From CALUTH01 sp964452495 (GTDB taxonomy: Bacteria; Cyanobacteriota; Vampirovibrionia; Gastranaerophilales; Gastranaerophilaceae), in contig CAYVMC010000002.1 in assembly GCA_964452495.1 (NCBI GenBank), forward strand, positions 62,001 through 126,000: a DNA stretch of 64,000 nucleotides, in the 5' to 3' direction. Shown here piece by piece: positions 43,701 to 50,751 of this stretch. The notes under the pieces are model-generated. The model worked only from the letters and a program-made list of their open reading frames with translations, did not search any database and was not told the origin of the DNA. Made by a program: the position numbers and the translations under genes. Within the stretch, counting starts at the first letter, position 1; each line of letters opens with the position of its first letter.

Positions 43701-44161
43701 TCAAAATCATCACGTATTAAATTTTTTAACACTTCGCCGCCTAAACATGCAGATAAACAAATTAAGCCCTTTGAATATGTCTTTATCAAATCCATGTTAA
43801 TACGGGGTTTGTAATAAAATCCCTTACAGTGGGCAGTTGATACAAGTTTAATCAAATTCATATACCCGTCTTTGTCCTTTGCAAGAAGCACAAGATGGTA
43901 TAAAGGATTATCATTAGGGTTTTTCTCTGTTATATCACCATTATGAACATAAAACTCACACCCGATAATCGGCTTTACACCTGTTTCCTTACAATTCAGG
44001 TATAAATCTATTGCCCCGTACATAACACCATGGTCAGTTATTGCAACAGCAGGCATATTATGCTCTTTTGCAAACTTACACAGGTCTTTAATTTTTATTG
44101 CACCATCAAGAAGTGAATACTCCGTGTGCAGGTGCAGAGGCACATACTGTCTTTCTTCCAT
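40712..44161 (-). CDS. dnaE: DNA polymerase III alpha subunit
   Basis: This 1149-residue replicative polymerase has an N-terminal PHP domain (PLHLHTEYSLLDGAIK). The palm region contains PGRGSAAGSVVAYALGITD and the catalytic aspartates in MPDVDIDFCIERRGEVI (about residue 400). The fingers include LGLLKMDFLGLRNLTM and the tandem helix-hairpin-helix follows. The C-terminal OB fold (VTICGLITTSRQIPTKKDPT) is near residue 1000. There is no ribosome site; instead TGCTAAATT places a possible extended -10 six bases before the ATG, consistent with a leaderless transcript. Confidence 0.97.
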   Translation of the reverse strand: MEERQYVPLHLHTEYSLLDGAIKIKDLCKFAKEHNMPAVAITDHGVMYGAIDLYLNCKETGVKPIIGCEFYVHNGDITEKNPNDNPLYHLVLLAKDKDGYMNLIKLVSTAHCKGFYYKPRINMDLIKTYSKGLICLSACLGGEVLKNLIRDDFEGAKAAALRFKEIFGDDYYIELQDHGLPEQKKTNPMLLKLAEELDIKTVITNDSHYLNKADADFHDTLLCLQTNALKSDERRMHFPNNEFYVKTTDELRDAFRWMDTETFDKCIQNTVDIAEKCHLILEFGKSPLPHYEVPAGYTIESYLDYLVHKGCQARYGEDVPQHILDRVKYELGIIEQMGFSAYFLITWDFINFAKTHDIPVGPGRGSAAGSVVAYALGITDLDPIAHNLLFERFLNPERYSMPDVDIDFCIERRGEVIDYVTQKYGEDKVCQIITFGTFAARAAMKGVARVFGIEYALSNKWASLIPATPGAKIDDAMQPGMELRNLYDTDEQVKRLVDMAKSIEGIKNNIGMHAAGVIISHVPLDEIVPVQPSKEGIIITEYPMANLEKLGLLKMDFLGLRNLTMISKTVKLIKRCRGIDLEINKIPLDDKPTYDMLIKGETDGVFQLESSGMKKLVRDLKPDVFEDLGALVALFRPGPLGSGMVADFVERKHGRQKITYAHPLLEPVLKDTYGTIVYQEQIMQIFQVLADYTLGQADMVRRMMGKKKLEEMAAQKEKFITNSARHGMTAKDAAALFEQIEKFASYCFNRSHSAAYAFVAYQTAYLKCHYPVEYLASLLSSVAGDQDKTQAYIEEAQRYGIKVLPPDINKSFLEYSPDGNNIRFGLAAIKQVGEGVVEEIIKEREANGEFKNIFDFCKRLDAKYVNKRLLEGLIKAGAFSNIEKSRKQLLDNMEYILSSTAKEAKEKAMGQVSLFSALGTDDSFSQTVYQLGGSDEEFDDKQIQAFEKEFLGFYVTSHPLFSIRDKLPFLMTHKISELKDIKADEAVTICGLITTSRQIPTKKDPTKFLRFMTLEDLTGKVEVVCFNNKLAEYGEMLQTEQKVIISGKVQHREEDQTSVVIDSVKTVENSNLVTVNLLDEFKYEELCALKDIFVEFHGSDPVVLSPCDEECKILTASMFWVNSSNDMVNKINRVFKDKVAVSVKSMDKE

Positions 44162-44216
44162 ATTTACAATTTAGCACAGTGGTTGTTTAACTTTTGTAAA
44201 ACTTTTTATTTCCGCA

Positions 44217-44459
44217 TTAAATCTTTTCATACAAAGTTTCCGCCTCCTGAACACTCACATTCCCATTAGGAATTTTTAGTACCCTTACTTTAAGTGTTCC
44301 AGATGCAAACTCAATTTCGATTATATCATTTTCTTTTATTTGTTTTGCCGGCTTCGCAGGATTACCGTTTACAAAAACACGCCCGCTTTCTGATACGGTG
44401 TTTGCAACCGTACGGCGTTTTATTAATCTTGATACTTTTAAAAATTTATCTAAACGCAA
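44217..44459 (-). CDS. rqcP: S4-domain RNA-binding protein, RqcP/YabO-like
   Basis: This 80-residue protein is a single S4 domain: MRLDKFLKVSRLIKRRTVAN, SGRVFVNGNPAKPAKQIKEN, then DIIEIEFASGTLKVRVL. It resembles RqcP (YabO), which stabilises the peptidyl-tRNA during ribosome quality control, and the related heat-shock protein Hsp15. The start is a TTG at 44459, with GGGAG upstream and a TATAAT (44486-44491, minus strand) as promoter. It lies 55 bases upstream of dnaE in the same direction. Confidence 0.82.
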   Translation of the reverse strand: MRLDKFLKVSRLIKRRTVANTVSESGRVFVNGNPAKPAKQIKENDIIEIEFASGTLKVRVLKIPNGNVSVQEAETLYEKI

Positions 44460-44512
44460 TTGCTACCATCTCCCATTTTAACTATATTATAGCCTAAAAT
44501 ATTTTCATTATA

Positions 44513-44541
44513 TTGACATTTTAATTTCACCGTACGATAAT
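44513..44541 (+). promoter_or_regulatory. Strong sigma-70-type promoter of the candidate small RNA
   Basis: TTGACA (44513-44518) and GATAAT (44536-44541) are spaced by exactly 17 bases. The promoter diverges from that of the S4 protein, and transcription would begin near 44548. Confidence 0.7.
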
Positions 44542-44547
44542 CAGAGC

Positions 44548-44655
44548 ATGGTTAACACTTTACGAAAACTTAGAATAACGTCTTGAGGCTTGTTTTTACA
44601 AAACACGTTATTTTAAGCAGTGTAGAAATAAGACCTCACCAAGGGGTCTTTTTTA
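44548..44655 (+). ncRNA. Candidate small RNA or attenuated leader
   Basis: About 108 bases lie between a good promoter and an intrinsic terminator, without a plausible coding frame. An internal stem pairs AATAACGT (44572-44579) with ACGTTATT (44605-44612). The terminator pairs AAGACCTC (44630-44637) with GGGGTCTT (44643-44650), followed by Ts. It does not look like 6S, SRP or tmRNA. It may be a free small RNA or the attenuated leader of the gene at 44809, which has no other clear promoter. The RNA has not been shown to exist. Confidence 0.5.
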
Positions 44656-44808
44656 GTGTAAACAATTGTAAAGATTTTACATTAACTAGTCAAAAAATAG
44701 ATTTATAGTTTTTAAACAAAATAGAAAGGTAAATAGCGGATATGAAACGACGACAAAACATCAATACAATCAGGGTTTTAGTTTTAGTAGTCAAATAAAG
44801 GAAAAACA

Positions 44809-46341
44809 ATGTTATTTTCACCTGTTACACAAGCAAAAATATTTTCAACATTAGGGAATCCGTCGTCAATCATACCGCTGGGAATTAAAGACGCTGCAAA
44901 TTCTGCAGGTATGACAGTAGGATCATACATCACCGGAAAAGAAGAAGGCTTCGATAGATTAATTGATGAATTTGGGACTGAAGCATTATGGTTATGCGGA
45001 ATACCCTTCTTTAAAGGTGTAATAAACCTCTCAGCCTTTAAAACTCAGGGCTTAGATTATAATTTTGACGCAAGAAATTTTAGAAACCCTGATTTAATAC
45101 CGCTTATAAAAAAATACACTCCTGATAATCTTAAAGAGAATATAAATAAAGTTATTGAAAACGAAAGTAAATACAAAAAACTGGCAACAGGAAAATTTTT
45201 TGCTGCCGTATCACTAGCAATAGCTACATATATAAGCCTTACAAAATTTAAGCAAAAATATACCGACCAAAATATCGTTAAAAATATTTTAGAAGAACAT
45301 AAACAACATATCAAACAAGGAAAAGCTTCCTCACAAGAAACAACAGCAGAAATAAATAAATATTCAACCGCAAATACTATTAATACCTCTATAAAAGAAG
45401 AAGCTGACACTACCCAGCCCCCGAATATACCAACAAAAACAATGCCTACACCTGATGCCGGCACTACAACTTCTCCAGTATTTACCGGCAGTGGTTTTAT
45501 TAAAGGATTTCAGGATTTCGCCGTTGATCCGGTAAAAAATATGTGGCTGCTTGATGGCGGAATTACAGCCGAAAGAATTATTGATGCAAGAGGTCCGCAA
45601 GAAAGATGGGGATATACGTTTAAAGAATCAATGCTCTTATTCTTCCTCTATATTGCCGGCCCTTGGCTGCAAAATGCTTTAGAAAAAAGAGCAAAAAAAG
45701 TTTATAACAAAACCATATCTTTTGACGCAAGAGTAATCGAAAATCCCGCATTCAGAAAAGCCTATGAAAATAACACAGTAAAACCTGATTTGGACATCTT
45801 CGGACAATTGCTCGATCCTAATATCAAAGAAGACGCAAAAGATGCTGTTACCAAAAAACTCAAAGCACAGGAAGAATTAAAAATTTATGAGTTTATACAT
45901 AACAATAAAGATAATTTTGTAGTAAAAACAGCAATGGAATCTGACTTAATTCAAACCTACAAAAAGAGAAAATCTGACCTCGGATTAAAAGATATTTTGA
46001 AATTCTCTTTTACGGAAGATACAGGTGCTATTGATACAAGAAAGTATATTGATGTAGAAGAAATAAAAAATCATTATAAAAAACTGACCAAACTCCTTGA
46101 AGAATACCAGACAAGAAATCCCAACGAATCAACAGAAACCTTCTTCAATACAGTTAAACGACTTAAACGTGGTGCAATTATAAACAATATGGGTATCGGA
46201 ATTCTTGTTCTCGGAGTAATCACGCCGACAGTTATGTTAATGAAACGGTTATTATCGCCTGGAGATAAAGAATTTTGCAGAAAAAAAGAAATCAGAGAAC
46301 AACTGATAAAAGACGGTATTATCACTGATTATAAAGCTTAG
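44809..46341 (+). CDS. Large membrane protein of unknown function
   Basis: I do not recognise this 510-residue protein. Hydrophobic segments lie near residues 60-75, 120-138 (FFAAVSLAIATYI), 268-288 (ESMLLFFLYIAGPWL) and 460-482 (NMGIGILVLGVITPTVMLM). Between the second and third is a T/P/S-rich linker. The C-terminal half is charged and helical (TKKLKAQEELKIYEFIHNNK). AAGGA precedes the ATG and a strong terminator follows. Hydropathy and style resemble the 6391-7416 protein. The two probably belong to a lineage-specific group with an envelope role. That is a guess. Confidence 0.6.
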   Translation: MLFSPVTQAKIFSTLGNPSSIIPLGIKDAANSAGMTVGSYITGKEEGFDRLIDEFGTEALWLCGIPFFKGVINLSAFKTQGLDYNFDARNFRNPDLIPLIKKYTPDNLKENINKVIENESKYKKLATGKFFAAVSLAIATYISLTKFKQKYTDQNIVKNILEEHKQHIKQGKASSQETTAEINKYSTANTINTSIKEEADTTQPPNIPTKTMPTPDAGTTTSPVFTGSGFIKGFQDFAVDPVKNMWLLDGGITAERIIDARGPQERWGYTFKESMLLFFLYIAGPWLQNALEKRAKKVYNKTISFDARVIENPAFRKAYENNTVKPDLDIFGQLLDPNIKEDAKDAVTKKLKAQEELKIYEFIHNNKDNFVVKTAMESDLIQTYKKRKSDLGLKDILKFSFTEDTGAIDTRKYIDVEEIKNHYKKLTKLLEEYQTRNPNESTETFFNTVKRLKRGAIINNMGIGILVLGVITPTVMLMKRLLSPGDKEFCRKKEIREQLIKDGIITDYKA

Positions 46342-46358
46342 TTGCTATTTTATTAAAT

Positions 46359-46386
46359 AAAATCCGCACCTAAAGTGCGGATTTTT
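46359..46386 (+). terminator. Rho-independent terminator after the 44809 gene
   Basis: AAAATCCGCAC pairs perfectly with GTGCGGATTTT around the loop CTAAA, followed by a T-run. Confidence 0.9.
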
Positions 46387-46400
46387 CAATTTATAACAAA

Positions 46401-46430
46401 AAAAAGAGGATAAAATATTCCTCTTTTTTT
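46401..46430 (-). terminator. Rho-independent terminator after rpsU
   Basis: AAAAAGAGGA and TCCTCTTTTT form a stem with an A/T loop. On the minus strand it lies directly after the rpsU stop and ends in a T-run. It may also act on the plus strand. Confidence 0.8.
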
Positions 46431-46433
46431 ATA

Positions 46434-46607
46434 CTAAACTTTTCTCTTACGAGCGGCTTCTGATTTGCGTTTTCTCTTAACGCTCGGCTTTTCGTATCTT
46501 TCACGCTTTTTAACTTCTGATAAGATACCCGCCTTTTGGATTTTTTTCTTGAAACGCCTTAAAGCACTTTCAATACTTTCATTTTCTCCAACTTTTATTT
46601 CCGGCAT
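46434..46607 (-). CDS. rpsU: 30S ribosomal protein S21
   Basis: This 57-residue basic protein matches S21: MPEIKVGENESIESALRRFK, then KKIQKAGILSEVKKRERYEK, then a basic tail SVKRKRKSEAARKRKV. S21 sits near the anti-Shine-Dalgarno region of the 30S subunit and helps initiation. This is noteworthy here because several genes lack ribosome sites. Its own AGGTGGTG site lies upstream. A terminator follows immediately. Confidence 0.95.
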   Translation of the reverse strand: MPEIKVGENESIESALRRFKKKIQKAGILSEVKKRERYEKPSVKRKRKSEAARKRKV

Positions 46608-46660
46608 AGCTTTTATTCACCACCTTTACAATAATATTAAGGTTTCACTAATGTAAAATC

Positions 46661-46734
<74 letters not shown>

Positions 46735-46812
46735 TTACGCTTAACTAATGTAACATAGACATATTCTAAAATCAAGCAATTTTTATTTGGAATCTATCTG
46801 AGTTAAGTTATC

Positions 46813-47157
46813 GTTTTTGGGAAAGGTATGCCCAAAAAGGAACTTATGTATGCCGGAGATTTAGCAAGGGCAGTGATTTTCCTGCTTAAAAATAAAACCT
46901 CATCTCAAATCGGAGAGTTTATAAATGTTGGTACCAGCGAAGAAATTACAATCTTTGGGCTTGCAGAACTGATAAAAGAAGTTGTCGGATATGAAGGTAA
47001 AATAATATTTGATACCTCTAAACCCGACGGAACAATGCGAAAATTAATTGATGTGCCAAGAATAAATGCTTTTGGCTGGCATGCCTAAACTTCTTTGAAA
47101 GACGGAATAAAACTCGTATATGATGATTTTTTGAGTAATAAAAATCTTCAAATTTAG
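46813..47157 (+). pseudogene. Remnant of GDP-L-fucose synthase (C-terminal part, internal stop)
   Basis: The readable sequence VFGKGMPKKELMYAGDLARA, then FINVGTSEEITIFGLAELIK and FDTSKPDGTMRKLIDV, matches the C-terminal substrate-binding region of GDP-fucose synthase (Fcl/WcaG). An in-frame TAA at 47086-47088 interrupts it. Beyond the stop, the same frame continues with the family's tail (TSLKDGIKLVYDDFLSNKNL) to a TAG at 47155-47157. The N-terminal Rossmann domain is missing. It lies 78 bases from tRNA-Ile, so it may be debris from a glycan island inserted at the tRNA. Confidence 0.8.
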
Positions 47158-47167
47158 TTCAAAATTT

Positions 47168-47284
47168 TTATTTTTCACAATATGTGATTAGTTTTTCGTA
47201 ATCAGAGTATAAACCGGCTTGAGGTAATTCAGTATCAAGAGAATTTTTTTTAAAGAAATTTACATCCTTCCCATTTTTATACAT
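47168..47284 (-). other. Short open frame, possible gene fragment
   Basis: A 38-codon frame (ends DYEKLITYCEK) lies between the fucose-synthase remnant and the GT8 fusion gene. It has no ribosome site and starts on the far side of the terminator stem. It may be a fragment of a glycan gene or read-through tail sequence. I cannot assign it. Confidence 0.2.
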
Positions 47285-47287
47285 ACT

Positions 47288-47318
47288 AAAAGTCAGAGTA
47301 CATATTTGTACTCTGACT
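47288..47318 (-). terminator. Terminator of the GT8/ATP-grasp gene
   Basis: AGTCAGAGTAC pairs perfectly over 11 bases with GTACTCTGACT around a six-base loop, then TTTT on the minus strand. The stop codon of the gene overlaps the stem. Confidence 0.85.
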
Positions 47319-49314
47319 AAGCTGCTTTTTTATAAAATTGTTTTTTAAATCTACTTTCTTTAAACACAGTCAGGGACAGCATTTTACCCCCCCCCACAGC
47401 CCGAGATGCAGGCAGAGTAAGCATTTCGCCCAATTTATAATCCCACTCTAGCGGTTGAAAAGCTTCCATTCCATTACCGGGATAGAATGTTATTTCTCCG
47501 ATGTAAATTTTGTCTTCTAGATCATAAAAATCAATTCTCGCAAAATAGAAATCTTTTGATAATGTTTCTGCTAAACTTATCATTTTTTCAAGATTTTGAG
47601 GTTTTGCAATTCCGTTAGGAGAATTGTGAAATACTCGCTCAAAAGGCAGTTTATTCCAATCCGTATCATAAAAATCAAAGTATTTTTTATTGAATCTGTC
47701 TGAAACTACAAATAAATTTTTAACTTTCCCTCCATAGGATAAAAATTTATAGTCATATAAATCATCATTCAGTTGTTGTATAAACTGTTCTGCAATAATT
47801 TTGGGCTTTATGTTCTTGTAACTCCACTCAAAACTGTGATAATAATGATTAGAATGTGGTTTGAGCCATTTTTTTAGTTTAGCTTTTGCCTTTTTAATAT
47901 CCAATTTCGATTTGTCTTTGACAATAATATTCTGTCCGCAGCCCCAATTGACTTTTAAAACAAACTGGTTTGGAAGTTTATCAAAGTCAATTTCATCAGG
48001 CGAATCCCAGACTCCTAAAAGCGGAATAAGATATTCTTCCCCTATTTTTTCTTTAACATACTCTCTGACCAGATATTTATCAGCACATTTGGTTAAAAGC
48101 GGATCTTCGTTATATAGCTTAAGCCACTGCAATTTTTCATTGAAACTTTGAGGATAGTCAATATTAGGTTTGTAACCGACATACTGTTCAAACTGGAGTT
48201 CAATAATATATTTTTTATCTTCAAGCGAAAGATTAGGGTCGTATCTCCTGTTTTTTAACTTATCAAATTTAGTTCGCCTCCGTATTTTGATTTTCAATCC
48301 CGCAATCGTAATTAATTTGTATTTTTTATTATTGTGTGTTTGATTCTTTATCGAGAAAATATTATTAATAAAATGTTTTATTTTTAAATCTCTATATATT
48401 TCCTTGTAAAATGGGGTAAGTTTTGCATATTCCCACCAGTAAGCTGCTAACCATACTCTTTTATCATTCCAAGGCTTTATTTTATCAGCATAATGAATTA
48501 TAACAGGGTCCTCTATAGCTTTTTCAATTTGTGTTTCTCCATAAATATTATTTAAAAGTTGTCTTTTATTTCTATCATATAATAAGAATTTTTCATATGT
48601 TGTCATAAGATTGTATTTCAAATCAAGGATTTTTATATTATCAAAAAATGTTAAATTAATGATATCTTGATCGCTAGAGTTATAATTATTTTTAACTAAA
48701 GAACATAGTGTATCTGTTAAATTGTTTTGTCTTATTTTTTCCAGGTTCCAGAGAGTTACTCCAGCATTAATATACTTATCTAAACTCGTCATTCCAATAC
48801 TTTTATAATATTCTATATGAGATTTTTCTTTATTCAGAATATAACCAGAAGCTAAGACTCCTGCAATATAATTATTATCAAGTGTTGTATTATAAAATTC
48901 AGATAAATCTTTGAGAATAATCGTATCCGTATCTAAATAAATAGCTTTATTATAACATTTTAAAATTTCAGGCACTTTAAGCCTGTAATAAGTAGGAAAT
49001 GTAATATGTTTTATTTTACTTTCTCTGTTTAGAAAGGTATTTCCCATATCAATAAATGATACGTTAGTATTACAGAATTTATCAATTAATTTATTGAACT
49101 TTACCTTAAATTTTTCAGAAAAATTTGGTGTAACTAATAAATATATATCATAAAAACTTGATTCATTTTTGTTTTCAAGCATTGATAGTACTGTTACGTA
49201 CATATACTTTGCATAATTATTATCAGAAGCTAAAACTATAGGTATTTTTATATTATTAGGATTTTCTTTCTCTCTTTCTACACTCTCTGGTAATTTTGTT
49301 ATATTTGATTCCAT
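47317..49314 (-). CDS. GT8 glycosyltransferase fused to TupA-like ATP-grasp
   Basis: This 665-residue protein has two enzymatic halves. Residues about 25-290 are a family 8 glycosyltransferase (IVLASDNNYAKYMYVTVLSM; metal-binding DTD in AIYLDTDTIIL), with HYADKIKPW near its end. A basic linker follows (about 320-350). Residues about 360-640 match the TupA-like ATP-grasp glycan family (YPQSFNEKLQWLKLYNEDPL, FVLKVNWGCGQNIIV, KPKIIAEQFIQQ, RIDFYDLEDKIYIGEITFYP). It likely builds a surface glycan. Near its 3' end a nine-base G run lies in the coding strand. The normal family C-terminus is close to that run. AAAGGA precedes the ATG. Confidence 0.85.
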   Translation of the reverse strand: MESNITKLPESVEREKENPNNIKIPIVLASDNNYAKYMYVTVLSMLENKNESSFYDIYLLVTPNFSEKFKVKFNKLIDKFCNTNVSFIDMGNTFLNRESKIKHITFPTYYRLKVPEILKCYNKAIYLDTDTIILKDLSEFYNTTLDNNYIAGVLASGYILNKEKSHIEYYKSIGMTSLDKYINAGVTLWNLEKIRQNNLTDTLCSLVKNNYNSSDQDIINLTFFDNIKILDLKYNLMTTYEKFLLYDRNKRQLLNNIYGETQIEKAIEDPVIIHYADKIKPWNDKRVWLAAYWWEYAKLTPFYKEIYRDLKIKHFINNIFSIKNQTHNNKKYKLITIAGLKIKIRRRTKFDKLKNRRYDPNLSLEDKKYIIELQFEQYVGYKPNIDYPQSFNEKLQWLKLYNEDPLLTKCADKYLVREYVKEKIGEEYLIPLLGVWDSPDEIDFDKLPNQFVLKVNWGCGQNIIVKDKSKLDIKKAKAKLKKWLKPHSNHYYHSFEWSYKNIKPKIIAEQFIQQLNDDLYDYKFLSYGGKVKNLFVVSDRFNKKYFDFYDTDWNKLPFERVFHNSPNGIAKPQNLEKMISLAETLSKDFYFARIDFYDLEDKIYIGEITFYPGNGMEAFQPLEWDYKLGEMLTLPASRAVGGGKMLSLTVFKESRFKKQFYKKAA
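47387..47395 (-). repeat. Poly-G (9) tract in the GT8/ATP-grasp coding strand
   Basis: Nine consecutive Gs encode part of AVGGG in the last 30 codons. A homopolymer of G is exceptional in this AT-rich sequence and is the typical substrate for slipped-strand mispairing. Slippage would replace the last roughly 20 residues. Confidence 0.75.
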
Positions 49315-49501
49315 ATTGAGTCCTTTATTATAAAGTTCTTATCGTTATTAGTCTAACACAAAAAACTTTTTAATATAAGTCCCTACCTTTTTGTAATTTT
49401 GTAACGAAATGTTAACATTAGACGTATAATATAGCAATTCTGGTACATAAAAAAACTTTATATACATGTAGGTTAGTAATAGGTAAAGTAGGAGGTTTTT
49501 T

Positions 49502-50482
49502 ATGACTATTCCGGCTGTTGATAATATTATCTCAACAAGCAGTCAATATGTTAATCCGTACATATACAATAATCTCGGATACAGTGGTTTAACATCTCCT
49601 CTGTATAGTGACTCTATATGGGATATGGGTTCAACAATGGCAACCGGTTATAACCCGATGTATGATATATCAATGGGTTACGGATACGGAATATCTCCAT
49701 ATAGCATGGGAGATTATAGTAGCGGATATGGCTACTATGGAATGATGTCACCGGCATACGCACAGGCACTGGTTAAATCTCAGGAGATTTATATGGACGG
49801 TCAGGCAGCATTACAACATAAACAGCGTGAAATCAATTACAATGGAGAGGTTGACACAATGAATTATGATGTCAAGCTAAGCGATGCCAAAAACTCCCAC
49901 CATGAAGATATAACAAGACGTGATACAAACATCAATGCCATCATCAGAAAAATAAACGACCGATTAGAAGCTCAAGATACAAAAGGTTTCCGGGATGCCT
50001 ATAATGAGGGACTTAGTTTATATGCAAAAGTGTATGCAGATGTGAATAATAAACGACTTGCAGAAACTCCCTCAGCAAGTGCAGACATAATAAACGCATT
50101 CCAGCAAAAATACGCAGATGCCAACGGAGGAAAGACTCTACAGCAAAAAGTCGATGAAACGCTTCCTGGAGCATTCAGCAGCGGTTTTAAATCTATATGG
50201 CGTTATCAAAATGTAGAATCCGCAGAAGAGATCAAAGCAATGCTTGACGACAGAGCAATTGCCTATAAAGCACAAGAAGATACATATAAAAGTTTTGGTA
50301 AACTTATTGGCGGAATTGCAAATACTGCAGTCTGTGGAGTCGGCGGCGGTATAGCCTTCGGTGCTGCTGGTGCAAGTGTCGGAGCGTTCTTAGGTAAGGC
50401 CGGAAAATTCGGAAAAATTGGTGCACTCATTGGTACAATCGGCGGACTTATATTCGGGGCAGGACGAAGTATAACAGCTTAA
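49502..50482 (+). CDS. Hypothetical protein with Gly/Tyr/Ser-rich N-terminus and glycine-zipper C-terminus
   Basis: I do not recognise this 326-residue protein. Residues 1-85 are low-complexity in Gly, Tyr, Ser and Met (SMGYGYGISPYSMGDYSSGY). A helical, charged middle part follows (about 95-240). The end (about 258-320) has small-residue repeats (GVGGGIAFGAAGASVGAFLG), a glycine zipper that may insert into or cross a membrane. There is no classical signal peptide. AGGAGG supports the start; a TATAAT lies at 49425-49430, and a terminator follows. Possibly a surface or secreted protein; function unknown. Confidence 0.6.
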   Translation: MTIPAVDNIISTSSQYVNPYIYNNLGYSGLTSPLYSDSIWDMGSTMATGYNPMYDISMGYGYGISPYSMGDYSSGYGYYGMMSPAYAQALVKSQEIYMDGQAALQHKQREINYNGEVDTMNYDVKLSDAKNSHHEDITRRDTNINAIIRKINDRLEAQDTKGFRDAYNEGLSLYAKVYADVNNKRLAETPSASADIINAFQQKYADANGGKTLQQKVDETLPGAFSSGFKSIWRYQNVESAEEIKAMLDDRAIAYKAQEDTYKSFGKLIGGIANTAVCGVGGGIAFGAAGASVGAFLGKAGKFGKIGALIGTIGGLIFGAGRSITA

Positions 50483-50500
50483 AACATATAAAACCCTCTA

Positions 50501-50534
50501 CAGCCTCCGTTATTAAACGGAGACTGTTTTATTT
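50501..50534 (+). terminator. Rho-independent terminator after the 49502 gene
   Basis: CAGCCTCCGTT and AACGGAGACTG pair with one mismatch around ATTA, followed by TTTTATTTA. Confidence 0.85.
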
Positions 50535-50538
50535 ACCC

Positions 50539-50748
50539 CTATGGGACAGGATCATAACCGCCTTCATTTAACGGATGACATCTTACTATCCGTTTTACCC
50601 CGAGCCAACCGCCTTTTAATACTCCATATTTCTCTATTGCCTGACGGGTATACTCACTGCACGTTGGATAAAATCGGCATCTGGGTGGTGTATGTGCGGA
50701 TATTTTCTGATAAATCCTTATAATAAAAAGTATAAATTTCTTTATCAT
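50539..50748 (-). CDS. yidD: Membrane protein insertion efficiency factor YidD
   Basis: The 69 residues match YidD: FILFIIRIYQKISAHTPPRC, RFYPTCSEYTRQAIEKYG, GGWLGVKRIVRCHPLNEGG and YDPVP. YidD helps YidC insert membrane proteins and is usually encoded with rpmH-rnpA-yidC. Here it starts four bases after the flhA stop and is the last gene of the flagellar MS-ring/export operon. Confidence 0.93.
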   Translation of the reverse strand: MIKKFILFIIRIYQKISAHTPPRCRFYPTCSEYTRQAIEKYGVLKGGWLGVKRIVRCHPLNEGGYDPVP

Positions 50749-50751
50749 TTA

